Source: Corythucha ciliata (taxonomy: Eukaryota > Arthropoda > Insecta > Hemiptera > Tingidae). From it: 64,000 bases of DNA. Position 1 is the stretch's first letter. Every line of letters starts with the position of its first letter. The DNA is taken from positions 41,955,253 through 42,019,252 of the forward strand of contig CM075939.1 in NCBI GenBank assembly GCA_038030265.1, in the 5' to 3' direction. The position numbers and the translations under genes are program-made. A model generated the notes under the pieces. It did not search any database and was not told the origin of the DNA. It saw only the letters and a program-made list of their open reading frames with translations. Positions 11,832 through 22,229 of this stretch are shown here, piece after piece.

Positions 11832-11960
11832 ACTATAGTTGAACCACATTCTAGTGGAACCTAACAATCAATAAAACCAATTTGTTTTGCATATGATTTG
11901 ATTCATGTACATCTGGAAAATTTGTTAAAACTTGTCATTAGAATGTGGCCAAGTTATAGT
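11832..11960. mobile_element. Short TA-flanked MITE
   Basis: CTATAGTTGAACCACATTCTA pairs imperfectly with TAGAATGTGGCCAAGTTATAG at the other end, and TA flanks both sides, as for Tc1/mariner-type elements. A related copy is embedded in the MITE at 3954-4259. Confidence 0.65.
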
Positions 11961-12029
11961 ATAGTAGGTATACTAAAAAGACTAGTATACTAAAATTATT
12001 TTATTGATTTAGGCGAATTTCATTTCAGT

Positions 12030-14483
12030 ATGAAACAGTCAGATGAGAAGGTATTGGAGATTCAGCAGACCTTGCTCACGTTCAAAGAAGACTTGCTTCG
12101 GCATGGCAAGCTAGCCGGGAAAAATGCCGACGTTTGGAAACAGATTCAAGGAGCCTTAAGTTTCAAAATTTCTGCTAATGCATTGTACACAGCTGCGCAA
12201 AAAAATCGGTACAATTTGAGGGATATACTTGGCATGAACGGACACCCTGAAATTTGTCCTCAATTATCCTTGGCTCGTTCGGACTCCTCGTCTGATACCG
12301 ACGTATCACTTTTAGTGCCACCTTCGGAATTCATCAATGACATCAATAATGAAGATACTTCGTTAGAGTTCGATCTGAAATTGGATCAAGCCGAATTCCC
12401 ATTTTGGCAAACTTCAAGAGTCTCCTACAAAAACAGGGAGTACGAAATTTTTACTCCAGGAGCATGGACCCATATTATTCATAAGAAGTTCGTTGAAAGG
12501 ACATCTTTAAAGTGTACGTTAATGTTCAAACGGGCAAAGGTTACTTCAACTGGGCCAATCTTTGCAAAAATTAATGGTAGCTGCTCTATTTGCCGGTCGC
12601 AATTCTTGGGTAAAATACTGTCAAAGCCTTCGGACAGTGACAGTGGAGTTATAATTCACTGTACTCTGAATGGAAAATTTGCTGGTGATCATGGACCAAT
12701 AAAAAAGAGACCACTTTCTGGAACAAGGAGAGCTGAAATCGCCAAACAGTTGAACGATAATGACGTTCCTCCATCGCTTTATCGCACACAACTGGCTGAG
12801 AAAATGATGAGATATGGTGATCCAGAACCAGCCGAATTACCATCTGTAGCTGTTCTTCAGAAGGCTAAATACGAAAAGAAGCGAGAGGAGCAACTACATT
12901 CCAATCCAATTCTGGCCATCGATAGAGCTAAGTTTACAAATGACTTTAGCAATATCATTCGAAACGTTGGTTACAGCCCATTTTTTGTCCACTATTGGAG
13001 TAGCGCCCAAATACATGGGTATAACAGTTACTGTAGAAGAAATTATAGCCGAATTTTCATAGATGCTACTGGAGGCGTAGTGAAAAAAATTAGACTGGAA
13101 ACGCATACCTCAAGAAACATTTTACTCTATGAAATCACCATTCACGATGAATTGAATAAAAAAATTTATTCAGTGGGAAGTATGCTCAGTGAAAGCCATA
13201 ATACATTAGACATTTCCTCGTGGCTATCCCAATGGGTCCGAAGTGGGGCTGCTGTTCCGAGTGAAATTGTAACGGATATGTCGGACGCACTGGTTTACGG
13301 TTGCCTGCTTGCCCTTTCTGAGTTCAAATCTATTCAGCAGTACCTAGAAAAATGTTTCGAAAATGTCGTCCTTAGCGTTGCGAGCTCTCCGAAAGTTTTC
13401 TTGAGGTAGTGTATTTCACCTTGCGATACCATTCTTTTATTTATTCATTTTTAATTTGCTTTCTTATTGAAGGTACGATGTCGCTCATCTCTCAAAAGCC
13501 ATTTCTGGATGGGACTGTTTCAAAGGTTGTCACCGTCTCTCTCGTATATTTTATCTGAGAGTGTTCGGACAAATTATTCAGTGTGATTCCATCGACGACT
13601 TAAAGCAATTGATCTACGCGATGTTTGTTGTTGCTTTTTCCGACACCGAAGGCCAAAATGAAGTCGGTGAAGACACTGAATGCGAAATAAAAAAAAAGTG
13701 GCTTATCCAACGAGTAAGCACGGGGAGGAAAGATACTCCACTAAGTTCTGCGTTGGAAACAGAGCCAATAGCATCACTACATGAGAGGTCTGAAGAGGTT
13801 GATGAAGTTGCCGACGAAGAAGTGGCGATGCCAGACAATGCAAAAAGTTTCTACACCTGGGCGAAGAACATTATTGATGAAGCCAAAGCTATCAGCGAAA
13901 CATCCACGAATGAAGGCGATCGGGGAAATCAACAAGTTCTTCCACAACTCGAACAACCATTTTTGCGTCTGGCCTCGCGCTTACCGATGTGGACTGCTAT
14001 CATGTGTAGATTTTATCCTAAATCTAGAACAGTTGCTAGCAGCGCGGTTGCTGAAGCCAATTTTAATGATGTGAAGAACATTCTTTTCAAACAAAAAAAA
14101 TTACCCATAAGAGCTGACGAATTTGTTCAGACGCATATAAAAATGATATCAGGGAAAATGAAGCTGGCGTTGTCGACAACAATGGGGACTTTGGAAGACA
14201 CCAGTAATGAGAGAGGTAGATGGGCAATAACCGAGGTCACTCCTGAGGGAACTTGTTCATACTTGTTCTTTTTTATCAGGCATAAATCAAGACCAGCTGG
14301 TAGAGCACGTGACAATACACAATGATCAGGTTGCACCCACGCGTACAGGTAAACGTTCACTACACACAATCCTCCCACAAATGGGTGTAATATGCACGTA
14401 ATTAATTTTTTTCAGAAAGTGCGGATCATCACCCAGATGAGAATCAATTCATTGCTGATGAAACTGAAATGAGACGAAGTTAG
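12030..14483 (+). CDS. NOF/MULE-like transposase of the giant element (4 exons)
   Basis: Exons at 12030-13405, 13473-14215, 14280-14348 and 14416-14483 join in frame through three 64-67 bp GT-AG introns and give about 751 residues. An acceptor (TTTCAG) just before the ATG suggests a 5' UTR intron. Residues 1-70 look like a helical DNA-binding domain (GKLAGKNADVWKQI, YTAAQKNRY). Residues about 125-225 contain C185-x2-C188 and H210, C211, H221, a candidate zinc finger of the FLYWCH/WRKY-GCM1 kind. The catalytic-like core follows: IFIDATGG (D345), IVTDMSDAL (D416), then in exon 2 YDVAHLSK, and VAEANFNDVK with a candidate acidic Glu, followed by PIRADEFV. These phrases match a widespread insect and invertebrate transposase family that I associate with NOF/MULE elements. 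The role would be cutting and joining of the 1.3-kb inverted ends. No stop or frameshift is seen, so it may be active. The catalytic residues are inferred, not proven. Confidence 0.8.
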
Positions 14484-14531
14484 CGCAAAACATCTTCTAT
14501 ATCACAATATATTTCACTGATTATTAATATT

Positions 14532-15515
14532 TTGCTAATTTGTTTTACATGCATAGATATGAACGTCGAGGAAGACTGGGGAGGATTGGTAAAGAAACCC
14601 AGTAAGAGGAAACGGAGCTCTTACTTGGAGCCTAATTCAGAAATGTTGCACATCTCATTAAACAACAACATTACTTATAAAAACATGGTGATAACCTTAC
14701 TTAGGAATGGACACCTGGACAATTTGAAGCCTTTTCAAATTGGGGGAAAAAACATTGTACTGGCAAATACTTGTGGATTTGACTCAATTGTCCAAGTAGC
14801 TGCCTGTGCATACTGTGATAGCGAAATGTTCAAGTCATTTTGTTTCAGTTTACTGGAATGCCATGAAATATTTCGCCTCATCACTGGGTTGGTGTTGAAA
14901 AAAGGCCATAGGGAGCATTACCGATCGAGGGCCAATATATTACATGAAATTTTTCCTCTTATTCAACAAGTGGAGTCGACGTATTTGTTGGACACTGCTT
15001 CTTGCATTACCACAATGCTTAATAAAATCTGGCCCGTGCCCTCCTGTCAAAGTGTGCTCAGATGCGTGAAAAATTGTATTGCAGGTCAGACGATCGATGA
15101 ATTTTACGTTGCAGTAGATTTGTTCAATATTGATGGCATAGCTAGCGCCTTAAATAGCAAACTGTTAGATCAGAATCAACTGAATTGCACATCATGCCAC
15201 GCGGAATTAAAACGTAGTGTGTCACTAAATCCAAATTTTCTCTTTATTGAGCCAACCAACTTATGCGAAAAAAGTTTGCAGTTCGATGTGACCCTAAATT
15301 CAATCCCTAAAGTAATTGAGATTCAAACTACGTACCGTTTGAGAGGAGTAGTTGGCTTTCAAGGTAGTCCACAAACTGGTGAGCTTGGCCACTTTGTAGC
15401 CTTCTGCTTAAGACAGAATTATAAGTGGGAGGAGTACAATGATTTAAATCAAAAAGTGGTACCCGCAAGTGATTTCAGGAGAATTAATATCCAATTGCTT
15501 CTTTACACGCCGTGA
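14532..15515 (+). CDS. Ubiquitin-specific-protease-like (C19-type) cysteine peptidase carried by the transposon
   Basis: The uninterrupted frame gives 327 residues; translation may instead start at Met10 (14559), which lacks the odd hydrophobic leader. The region around NTCGFDSIVQ (Cys81) resembles the Cys box of ubiquitin-specific proteases. GELGHFVAFC (His287) followed by WEEYNDLNQ (Asn303/Asp304) resembles their His box and ND motif. C219-x2-C222 may be half of a zinc site. A basic KKPSKRKR stretch at 21-28 could be a nuclear signal. At 327 residues it is close to a minimal USP catalytic core. It starts about 50 bp after the transposase stop, on the same strand and inside the same inverted repeats, so it is most likely cargo of the element. 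It might remove ubiquitin or a ubiquitin-like protein from the transposase or from host factors; that role is inference. Confidence 0.7.
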   Translation: MLICFTCIDMNVEEDWGGLVKKPSKRKRSSYLEPNSEMLHISLNNNITYKNMVITLLRNGHLDNLKPFQIGGKNIVLANTCGFDSIVQVAACAYCDSEMFKSFCFSLLECHEIFRLITGLVLKKGHREHYRSRANILHEIFPLIQQVESTYLLDTASCITTMLNKIWPVPSCQSVLRCVKNCIAGQTIDEFYVAVDLFNIDGIASALNSKLLDQNQLNCTSCHAELKRSVSLNPNFLFIEPTNLCEKSLQFDVTLNSIPKVIEIQTTYRLRGVVGFQGSPQTGELGHFVAFCLRQNYKWEEYNDLNQKVVPASDFRRINIQLLLYTP

Positions 15516-16871
15516 TAAAGCCGTTGGTTATTTTCACTTTATACGTAATTTCTGGTTCCACAGTTCCTATCGTTTTAAGTTCCTTCTACAACTATTTTTA
15601 TACATTTTGTATTATTGTCATTTTTATTTTAATTCGAAGTCATGACTTTTAAGTTATAATTTATATTGCGAATACATAAAAGTTGTTTACGTTGCATTAT
15701 TTCGACGCATGATTCCTCATACGGTACCTTAAATAATATCTTTCGGGCGAACAATTTGCGAGAAGATAACTGACTTAATGCTAGATTGGGCGAAATGTCA
15801 CATGAAAAAAAGTTCTTTTTCAATTTCCTGATTGTGTTTGATTCTGTTGTTTCATTCTTAGTACATTTTTTGTGTGTTTTTGTGCATTTAATTTGAAAAA
15901 TGCAATATTAAAAAAAAGTCTCATTGTTGCCCCATTATTTTGGTGATGCATGTCAAGTTGTTCCACAAATAAGAATACATTATTTTAGTTGCCTTTTGCA
16001 ATCACCTCATGCCCCTAAACTAATTCAGAAATAAATAAAAGAAAAGTGAAGAGAATTTTGGGGTTTTTGAACGTCGGTTGATTCTTGCATACTTTTTGTT
16101 TTTCTCTCTTTTTGTTTGTCATCTCAGAACTTTTCACTCTGCACATTGTCGTTTATCTTCTGTTTTTTGAAGCATGATTCTGAAAAGTGCAGAGATAAAA
16201 CAAGACATATAATTTGTGAACCTTTTAGGTTTTCACTTTGCTCTTTTCCGCCAAATAAATGAAGAGTGAAAAGGATGATTGAAAAGTTGTTCAAAAAACG
16301 GAGAAGTTTATCCTCTACCCTTTTCACTTTGCACTTTGCAACCCTGTAGATCGGCACTCTTCACTTGCTAAACATTCTGTTTCACAAAACAAGATTTTGA
16401 TTGAAAAGTGCAAAGTGAAAAAAGTTAAAAAGTGTTTCTAAAAATAGGTCCCAAGCCTGAAACTTGAAGAAAAAAAGAGAAACTTCGTACGTCGACTTAC
16501 GTACAATATAATCTCTCCGACGTCATCACGTTTATAAAAGGGTGTTAAGGACAAATCTTGGATAAGTTTGGTTGCTATGGGCTTTTTAGCAAACACACAC
16601 ATCAATGGAAAGTTATTCGACGAATAGTCTGTTATTCCCCATGATTGATAAACCGGCCCCACATGAATAATCAAAACGAAAAAATAGTTTTACGTAGTGT
16701 AATGCCTAACAATCGTTTAAAAACTAATACTGCATATCATTATATATGTTCAGACAAAACCAAGATTAGTATAGTAAGTAGGTAACGAATGAGTTAGGAG
16801 ACTTACCCCATCAAATGGGGCGTCACTGAAATCACCCCTCCGGCTATTATCGATATGCTTCAATCTAGGGC
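15516..16871. other. Right subterminal spacer of the giant element
   Basis: No gene was recognised. It is AT-rich. From about 16020 to 16440 short phrases related to GAAAAGTGCAAAGTGAAAA recur in both orientations. It ends at the inner border of the right inverted repeat. Confidence 0.5.
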
Positions 16872-18203
16872 TTCAATAAATGAATAAATAAATACGAAAT
16901 GGAAAAATTCATGAACGAACAATTATCCATCTGAATCAAGAAGGTGCACTCTATAAATTTTAAATAGAACTGTTAACAATAGTCGATCATAATGCTTGCA
17001 TTGTTTAATTCGAAAAAATTGAATGAAACCAGGTGATAGACTAGAGAACCGACACATGAATACTAGTCAGTGTGATGTTGCCCTGTGAAGCCGGAAAAGT
17101 ACAGGAGATTTCTGACTTCTGCACCACAAGTCACAAATTCAATTGATGAGGAGCTGCCCCCCTCACCAAGACAATACCACAGAAAAACGAATTTTCCTGA
17201 ATTTTCCAAGCTGGTGCTCAAGTTGAATTCCATGGTGTCCTTTGGTACCCAAGGAGTGCTGGTGATTTCTGCCGACAGAAACCCAAAATTCAATTAATAA
17301 GAGGCTGCCCCCCTCAACACGACAAACCCGCCGAAAAACTAATTTTCCTGTGTTTTCCGAGCTTTCACTCGAGTATAATTTGATAGTGCCCAATGAGTTC
17401 TAGAAATTTCAGCCCTCAAAAGACCAGTATCTCAAAAAGGGGAGCTACCCCCACCCACCCCATCATCTTATTTTAAAAAGAAAATTGATTTCCCGGGGTT
17501 TTCGAGCTGGTGCCCAGTTTCTTATTGCTGGTGCCCTGTGGTGCCCATCGGGTGCCATGAATTGGCTGCGTCGAAGTGGTCAAATTATGAAAATATGGGG
17601 CTGACATGAAGTTGGCCCCCCGTAATTAAAATTTCAATTTTCTCGGTTTTAGGAGGTGGTGCTCAAATTTAAATTGGTGGTGCCCTGCGGTGCCCATCGG
17701 GTGGTATAATTTGGCGTCCTGGAGATCTCGATTTGACAAGTTGGGGGGGCTAACTTCTGTGAGGTGCGGAAAAACTAATTTTCCTGCGTTTTCCGAGCTT
17801 TCGCTCGAGTTGAATTTGATGGTGCCCTGCGGTGCCCAATGAGTACTAGCAATTTCAGCCCTCAAAAGTCCAAATATCTCAAAAAGGGGGGCTACCCCCC
17901 CCATCTTATTTTAAAAAGAAAATTGATTTCCCGGGGTTTTTGAGCTGGTGCCCAGTTTCTCATTGCTGGTGCCCTGTGGTGCCCATCGGGTGCCATGAAT
18001 TGGCTGCGTCGAAGTGGTCACATTATGAAAATGTGGGGCTGTCAAGAAGTTAGCCCCCCATAATTAAAATTGCAATTTTCTCGGTTTTAGGAGGTGGTGC
18101 CCAAATTTAAATTGGTGGTGCCCTGCGGTGCCCATCCGGTGCTATAATTTGGTGTCATGGAGATCTTGATTTGACAAGTTGGGGGGGCTAACTTCTGTGA
18201 GGT
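16872..18203 (-). repeat. Right terminal inverted repeat of the giant element
   Basis: This 1332-bp segment is the inverted counterpart of 1267-2598 with only scattered differences (for example GAAGTC versus GAAATT-type single-base changes). Its outer end reads GGGGGGGCTAACTTCTGTG then AGGT, followed by the TGGAAATTC target duplication. Confidence 0.9.
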
Positions 18204-18212
18204 TGGAAATTC
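18204..18212. repeat. 9-bp target-site duplication, right copy
   Basis: TGGAAATTC is identical to 1258-1266. Counting the duplication once makes the interrupted Harbinger exon continuous and open. Confidence 0.9.
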
Positions 18213-18551
18213 CAGGGCCCAGCATTTCGGAGCCTCTGGTCACTCCACGCAGGAGGATTTTACGGGAGGTCGAATATTATTTACCCATGTGGAATATACG
18301 ACTGCTATTGGCTATAATCAGTGAAATATTTCTGTTTCAGGCGGCGAGGAGAACACCTCCATCTTCGAGCCGAGTTAGGCGACGAGCGAGAGCGAGAACC
18401 GGTAATTTGATGAAATAAGTACCTACCCATCACTGGTTCTCAATTTAATTCAATGCTTCCTTTCACAGATTCTGAACATAACGAATTCGAAGAGAAGCTC
18501 GCCTCCATGAGGAATTGTCTAGAGTCCTCGAGAGGTCTCTTGAACTCATAA
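18213..18551 (+). CDS. Myb/SANT-like Harbinger protein, 3' part after the insertion
   Basis: The frame that enters the giant element at 1266 resumes here without a stop (PGPSISEPLVTPRRR). Exon pieces are about 18213-18268, 18341-18401 and 18469-18551. Introns have GT-AG ends, and the phase-1 junction at 18401/18469 creates an Asp codon. The middle exon is Arg-rich (RVRRRARARTG), a likely nuclear-localisation or DNA-contacting stretch. The end has SEHNEFEEKLASMR, a short acidic helix, then a TAA stop at 18549-18551. The protein is the Myb-like partner of the Harbinger transposase encoded convergently at 18854-19816. Because the insertion splits it, this copy cannot now give a full product unless the element is excised precisely. 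Confidence 0.6.
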
Positions 18552-18853
18552 ATAGTATATTAATTCAGCAACGTGAGGGATGATTTATTAATAACAACTG
18601 TTTGTATAATATTTGTATCTTTCTGTAAATATGTACAAAGTATTGTAATTTTCCAAATTGTGTGTAATTATATTTTACGTAAACATTTTATGTAAAACAT
18701 TTTTTTACATTATATTTTACGTATGAGCTTCTTATATAGTTGTACGGAGCATTTTACAGGCTCTGAGCCAGGACGTCTCGTACTTGGCGTCCTTTGGCCT
18801 GCAGGGAGTTAAACGCAGCCGGAGGGGCGTCAGTTCTAGGAACCTCCTGAGAA

Positions 18854-19816
18854 TTAAATTGGAATTTTATTGTATAGACTCGAATCATCCACCAGGCATT
18901 TACTCACGTCATCAATTCCGACTGACGTTTCCACATCTGGCAAATTCCCCAATTTATACATGTTGTGAAGAACCGCGCAGCATGTGATAATTCTAGCTGC
19001 CTTCTCTAGATGGTAATGCAGCGTCCTGTGCTTCAGCAAGCATCTAAACCTGACAGAAATTAGTGGTTAGCATATTTTCTCATATCTATCTTTTGCCAAC
19101 CTCGACTTTAGCTGTCCATTCACTCTTTCTATTACGGATCTTGTTTTCCGGTGGAAAAAATTGAATCTCTGCTCCACCGAATTCTTCGTACTCTCCGGAT
19201 ACGGAGTCAAAAGGAAAGGCTCCAGTGGGTACCCACTGTCTCCTATCCCAAAGAGTCTAGTAAAGTCACAAGTAAAGACTCCAGAGAGTAACAGGTCCAC
19301 ATGCTGAGTCGTTTCTCAAATCATCCTCAACCTCAAACTCCCCTGAAGAAGCGTATTACATCAGGAAATATGACATGATTTTCGAGTTTTTGAAGAACGA
19401 TGGATGTTGAGGGAAAATAGTGGGACGACTCGGCATGTGGCCCTGAAAATTAATACTGTTGAAGATTACCCAGCAACCAAGAATTAAAATGACCGCGATT
19501 GTACATCTTTTCGATGTACTCACGCAGATCGCTCATCTTCCACACGAACGCGTCATGAGTTGACCCAGGGAATTTGGCATTGATGTTGGTTATTATGCAG
19601 TTTGCGTCACATACCTAAATTGATACACAACTGCATTTATGGGCTGTACAATATGAGTAAGGTACTACACGAACCAATTGAACATTTATTGAGTGCTCTC
19701 CTTTTCTGTTGACGTAAACGTGCTCCGGATATCGGGGCCCATGAGGCGCCACAATGTGCACATGCGTGCCGTCAATGCACCCAACAATACCGCGCATTCC
19801 ACTATTTTCGTAGAAC
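18854..19816 (-). CDS. PIF/Harbinger DDE transposase (HARBI1-like), N-terminus not found
   Basis: Four exons on the minus strand, about 19816-19675, 19614-19470, 19242-19101 and 19049-18854, fit GT-AG introns and keep the frame. They hold the full DDE_Tnp_4 catalytic core: GCIDGTHV (first Asp) with NRKGEHSINVQ, then PGSTHDAFVW, then GDSGYPLEPFLLTPY (second Asp), RSVIERVNGQLK (Glu) and finally LKHRTLHY with VLHNM. All three catalytic acidic residues are present. The usual N-terminal helix-turn-helix part (about 100-120 residues) was not recognised above 19816, so the copy may be truncated or its first exon overlooked. It points toward the Myb-like gene, the normal two-gene layout of PIF/Harbinger elements. 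Confidence 0.8.
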
Positions 19817-20471
19817 CTGATTCAGGAGTGGAAGTCGCCAAAAATTAAATTATATACTTAGGAGAGAAAGTTCAAGTCAATAATAACTTCAAGATCCAAT
19901 AATAACTAAAAAGATACAGCCATCAAACCATGGTGGGAGCTCAACAAGATACAGCTCCTCGAATTTGGATTTATTTGTCAAACAAATTATTTTTACTTTT
20001 GGTCAAATTTCGACCCGAATTTTGGCTAAAATACTGATCCTACCAGAAAAACTGAGTCGAGAGAAGTTGTAGCAAATTTAATTATGTTCCATTTGAGCAC
20101 ACAACGATGTCTAAAGACCAAATAGTTACATCAAAATCCATAAAAAACCAGAAAGAGTGGAAAATGCATTTTTCTAAAATGAATCTGTTGAGCTTAATGA
20201 TCGGAGGCTTAAGGTTCTCCCGATGTAGGATTCTTATTCTCACTATAAGCGTCCATGGACAGGGAAAAGGAACAACTTGTGAGGAATTTCAACTTGATGT
20301 GTGGCAAAAATGAAGAAACTTTCGTCAATTGTAGAAAAGAGGAGAAACTTAGATCCTTCACCTAGCCTCCCCTCACCACAAGGTGTCACAGTATACAAGA
20401 GAAGAATCAGTCAAGCAGTCTGACAACCAGCTGAAAGAACACTTCAAGTTCCTCAAGGGCTCCAATACCCC
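19817..20471. other. Spacer with possible 5' end of the Harbinger element
   Basis: No domain-bearing frame was seen. The right end of the Harbinger element and its TAA/TTA target site should lie here or a little beyond, but I could not recognise them. Confidence 0.3.
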
Positions 20472-20816
20472 ATGTCAATGTTTACAGAAGAGGGTATGCG
20501 CAAAGGGAAATCAAAGTTTTACTCAGCCTTCGCTCCACTCAAAGAAAACATCTCAGTAGGTGTCAGCACCTTTATTGCCATTGACGGAGGATTTCTATTG
20601 CATAAGGTGCCCTGGCATAGGAATGATCCAGTGAAGGCGATTTTAGAAGGTTATGTCAGCTACACCATCAATCACTTTGGAACGAACGCAGCTGCTGTGT
20701 TCGATGGATATCCTCAGGATGGGGCCCAGATGCGCATGATATTGATGCGAAAAATTAGGAAATGTTTTTGCACAGGTGGGATAGAAACCATAAACTCCCC
20801 ATTTCAGTGCATTTAA
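20472..20816 (+). pseudogene. Fragment of a conserved transposon-associated protein
   Basis: The segment contains FTEEGMRKG, FIAIDGGFLLHKVPW, YVSYTINHFG and AAVFDGYP. This order of short phrases recurs in uncharacterised, often multicopy, proteins of many invertebrates. The start Met lies within the conserved part and the frame ends soon after DGYPQDG, so both ends look missing. The function of the family is unknown to me. It is most simply a remnant of a repeated gene or element. Confidence 0.45.
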
Positions 20817-22229
20817 CTCGGTGCTTTATTGAATAAAATGTCGGAATAAAATCGGCACGGGCTCCATCGTCTGTCGAATAAGTAATATTTCAAATCCTCA
20901 CTCTCAAAATTCACCGGAAGTTTTAGTCACGGGGGATACCAGGGTTGTTTATTCCGTACCGAGGCGCTGGGTTGGCAAGAGCGAATAGACTCGATTTATC
21001 GCCGATGAAAGCCTTGTTGGGACCGAAAATAATATTAAAAATCAATCGGTTTCTTCATGAAAAGTATAAAAAGTATAACACTAACGGAAGTTTATTGTCC
21101 TACCATGAGAACGGCGAGCATGCAAAGAACGGTGAAAAATCGTCCGACCATGTTTTTTGGTTGGGTTGCTTGACGAATAGCTTTCGAACGAGTGATTTAA
21201 AGCTTGAAAGTTGAGACTTTTTATAGGAATCAAATGAAGTGCAAGACGGGAGAAACAAACCAATTAAAGCAATGACCCAATTGCGAAGATAGCGAGTTGT
21301 GATATGGGAATTATTACGGTAATGAGGAAGTTTCATGGGTCAGAACTTATTCATAAATCTATTTTTTAAGATTTATTTATGCTAAAATAGAGCATAAATC
21401 GTGATCCGTTCGTAAAATAATCCAACAGTTAATAAATACGCGATTTTTGAAGTTTTAGGTCATTTCAAACACGCCAGCTAGCATGTTTGTGTCATATGCG
21501 CCTTCCAAAAAAAAAAATTAGCCTGTAACGTAGCTGTCGGAGAGCGGTTTGTTGTTTCTTTGCCTTACTTTCTACAAGAGCTCACCAATAATAAAATAAT
21601 GGAGGATAAACAGATGAGCTATTTAGAGGCATGAAAAGGACAGAGAATACATGGGATATTACGTTGCGGAAAATGTTCGTTTTGGCGGGATTTCAAATAT
21701 GCCAACTTTTGTTTATAAATAAAAAATATTTCTGAAGGGGTTTTAAATTTTTACTTATTTATTTACGGGGAAGGATTGATATGCCTCATCGAAAAAAAAT
21801 ATTTTTGGAAAATGTGAAACTTCCTCATTACGTTGCACTTCTTCATGAAAACTATAACAATGTCATAATAATTATCTATGCATCGATTGATAATTTTAAT
21901 TATCTTAAAGTACCTTCTGTAAGAGCCCAAGGGCAAGAGGAGGAAGCGATGTCCTTGCTGGTCACTTCTTGAGAATTTGATGTGTTTGAACCTCATCTCC
22001 GGTGAAGTTTTTGCTGTGCATGTGGGCTCAAATTGCTCTCGACTGTGATATCAAGCTCCCCTGGAACCGCGAAAGTGGCGGAAGTGCTGAATTGCTGAGT
22101 GAACTGCATGAAGCTCTCTATAGAATGCTGGCCACTCCTTTTGTCACTGAGTTAGCTTCCGAGAGAAGAATGCAAGTGGCTGCCATTCATTAGCTACTTG
22201 TTGTTACAGACACGCTCCCACGGCGGTTT
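20817..22229. other. Spacer without recognisable gene
   Basis: AT-rich sequence with short frames only; none shows a known motif. It could include the decayed rest of the element represented by the preceding fragment. Confidence 0.35.

Larger units (their letters stand above)
1267..18203. mobile_element. Giant foldback-type MULE/NOF-like DNA transposon, 16.9 kb
   Basis: The element is bounded by 1332-bp inverted repeats (1267-2598 and 16872-18203) that look nearly identical, and by a perfect 9-bp target duplication. It carries a NOF/MULE-like transposase (12030-14483) and a C19-like cysteine peptidase (14532-15515), both on the plus strand, plus nested MITEs and a palindromic repeat element. 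Long, internally repeated inverted termini together with a NOF-type transposase recall Drosophila Foldback (FB-NOF) elements, which are related to MULEs. It interrupts a coding exon of a Harbinger Myb gene, so it arrived after that element. The close match of its two ends suggests a recent insertion, but age was not measured. Confidence 0.85.
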
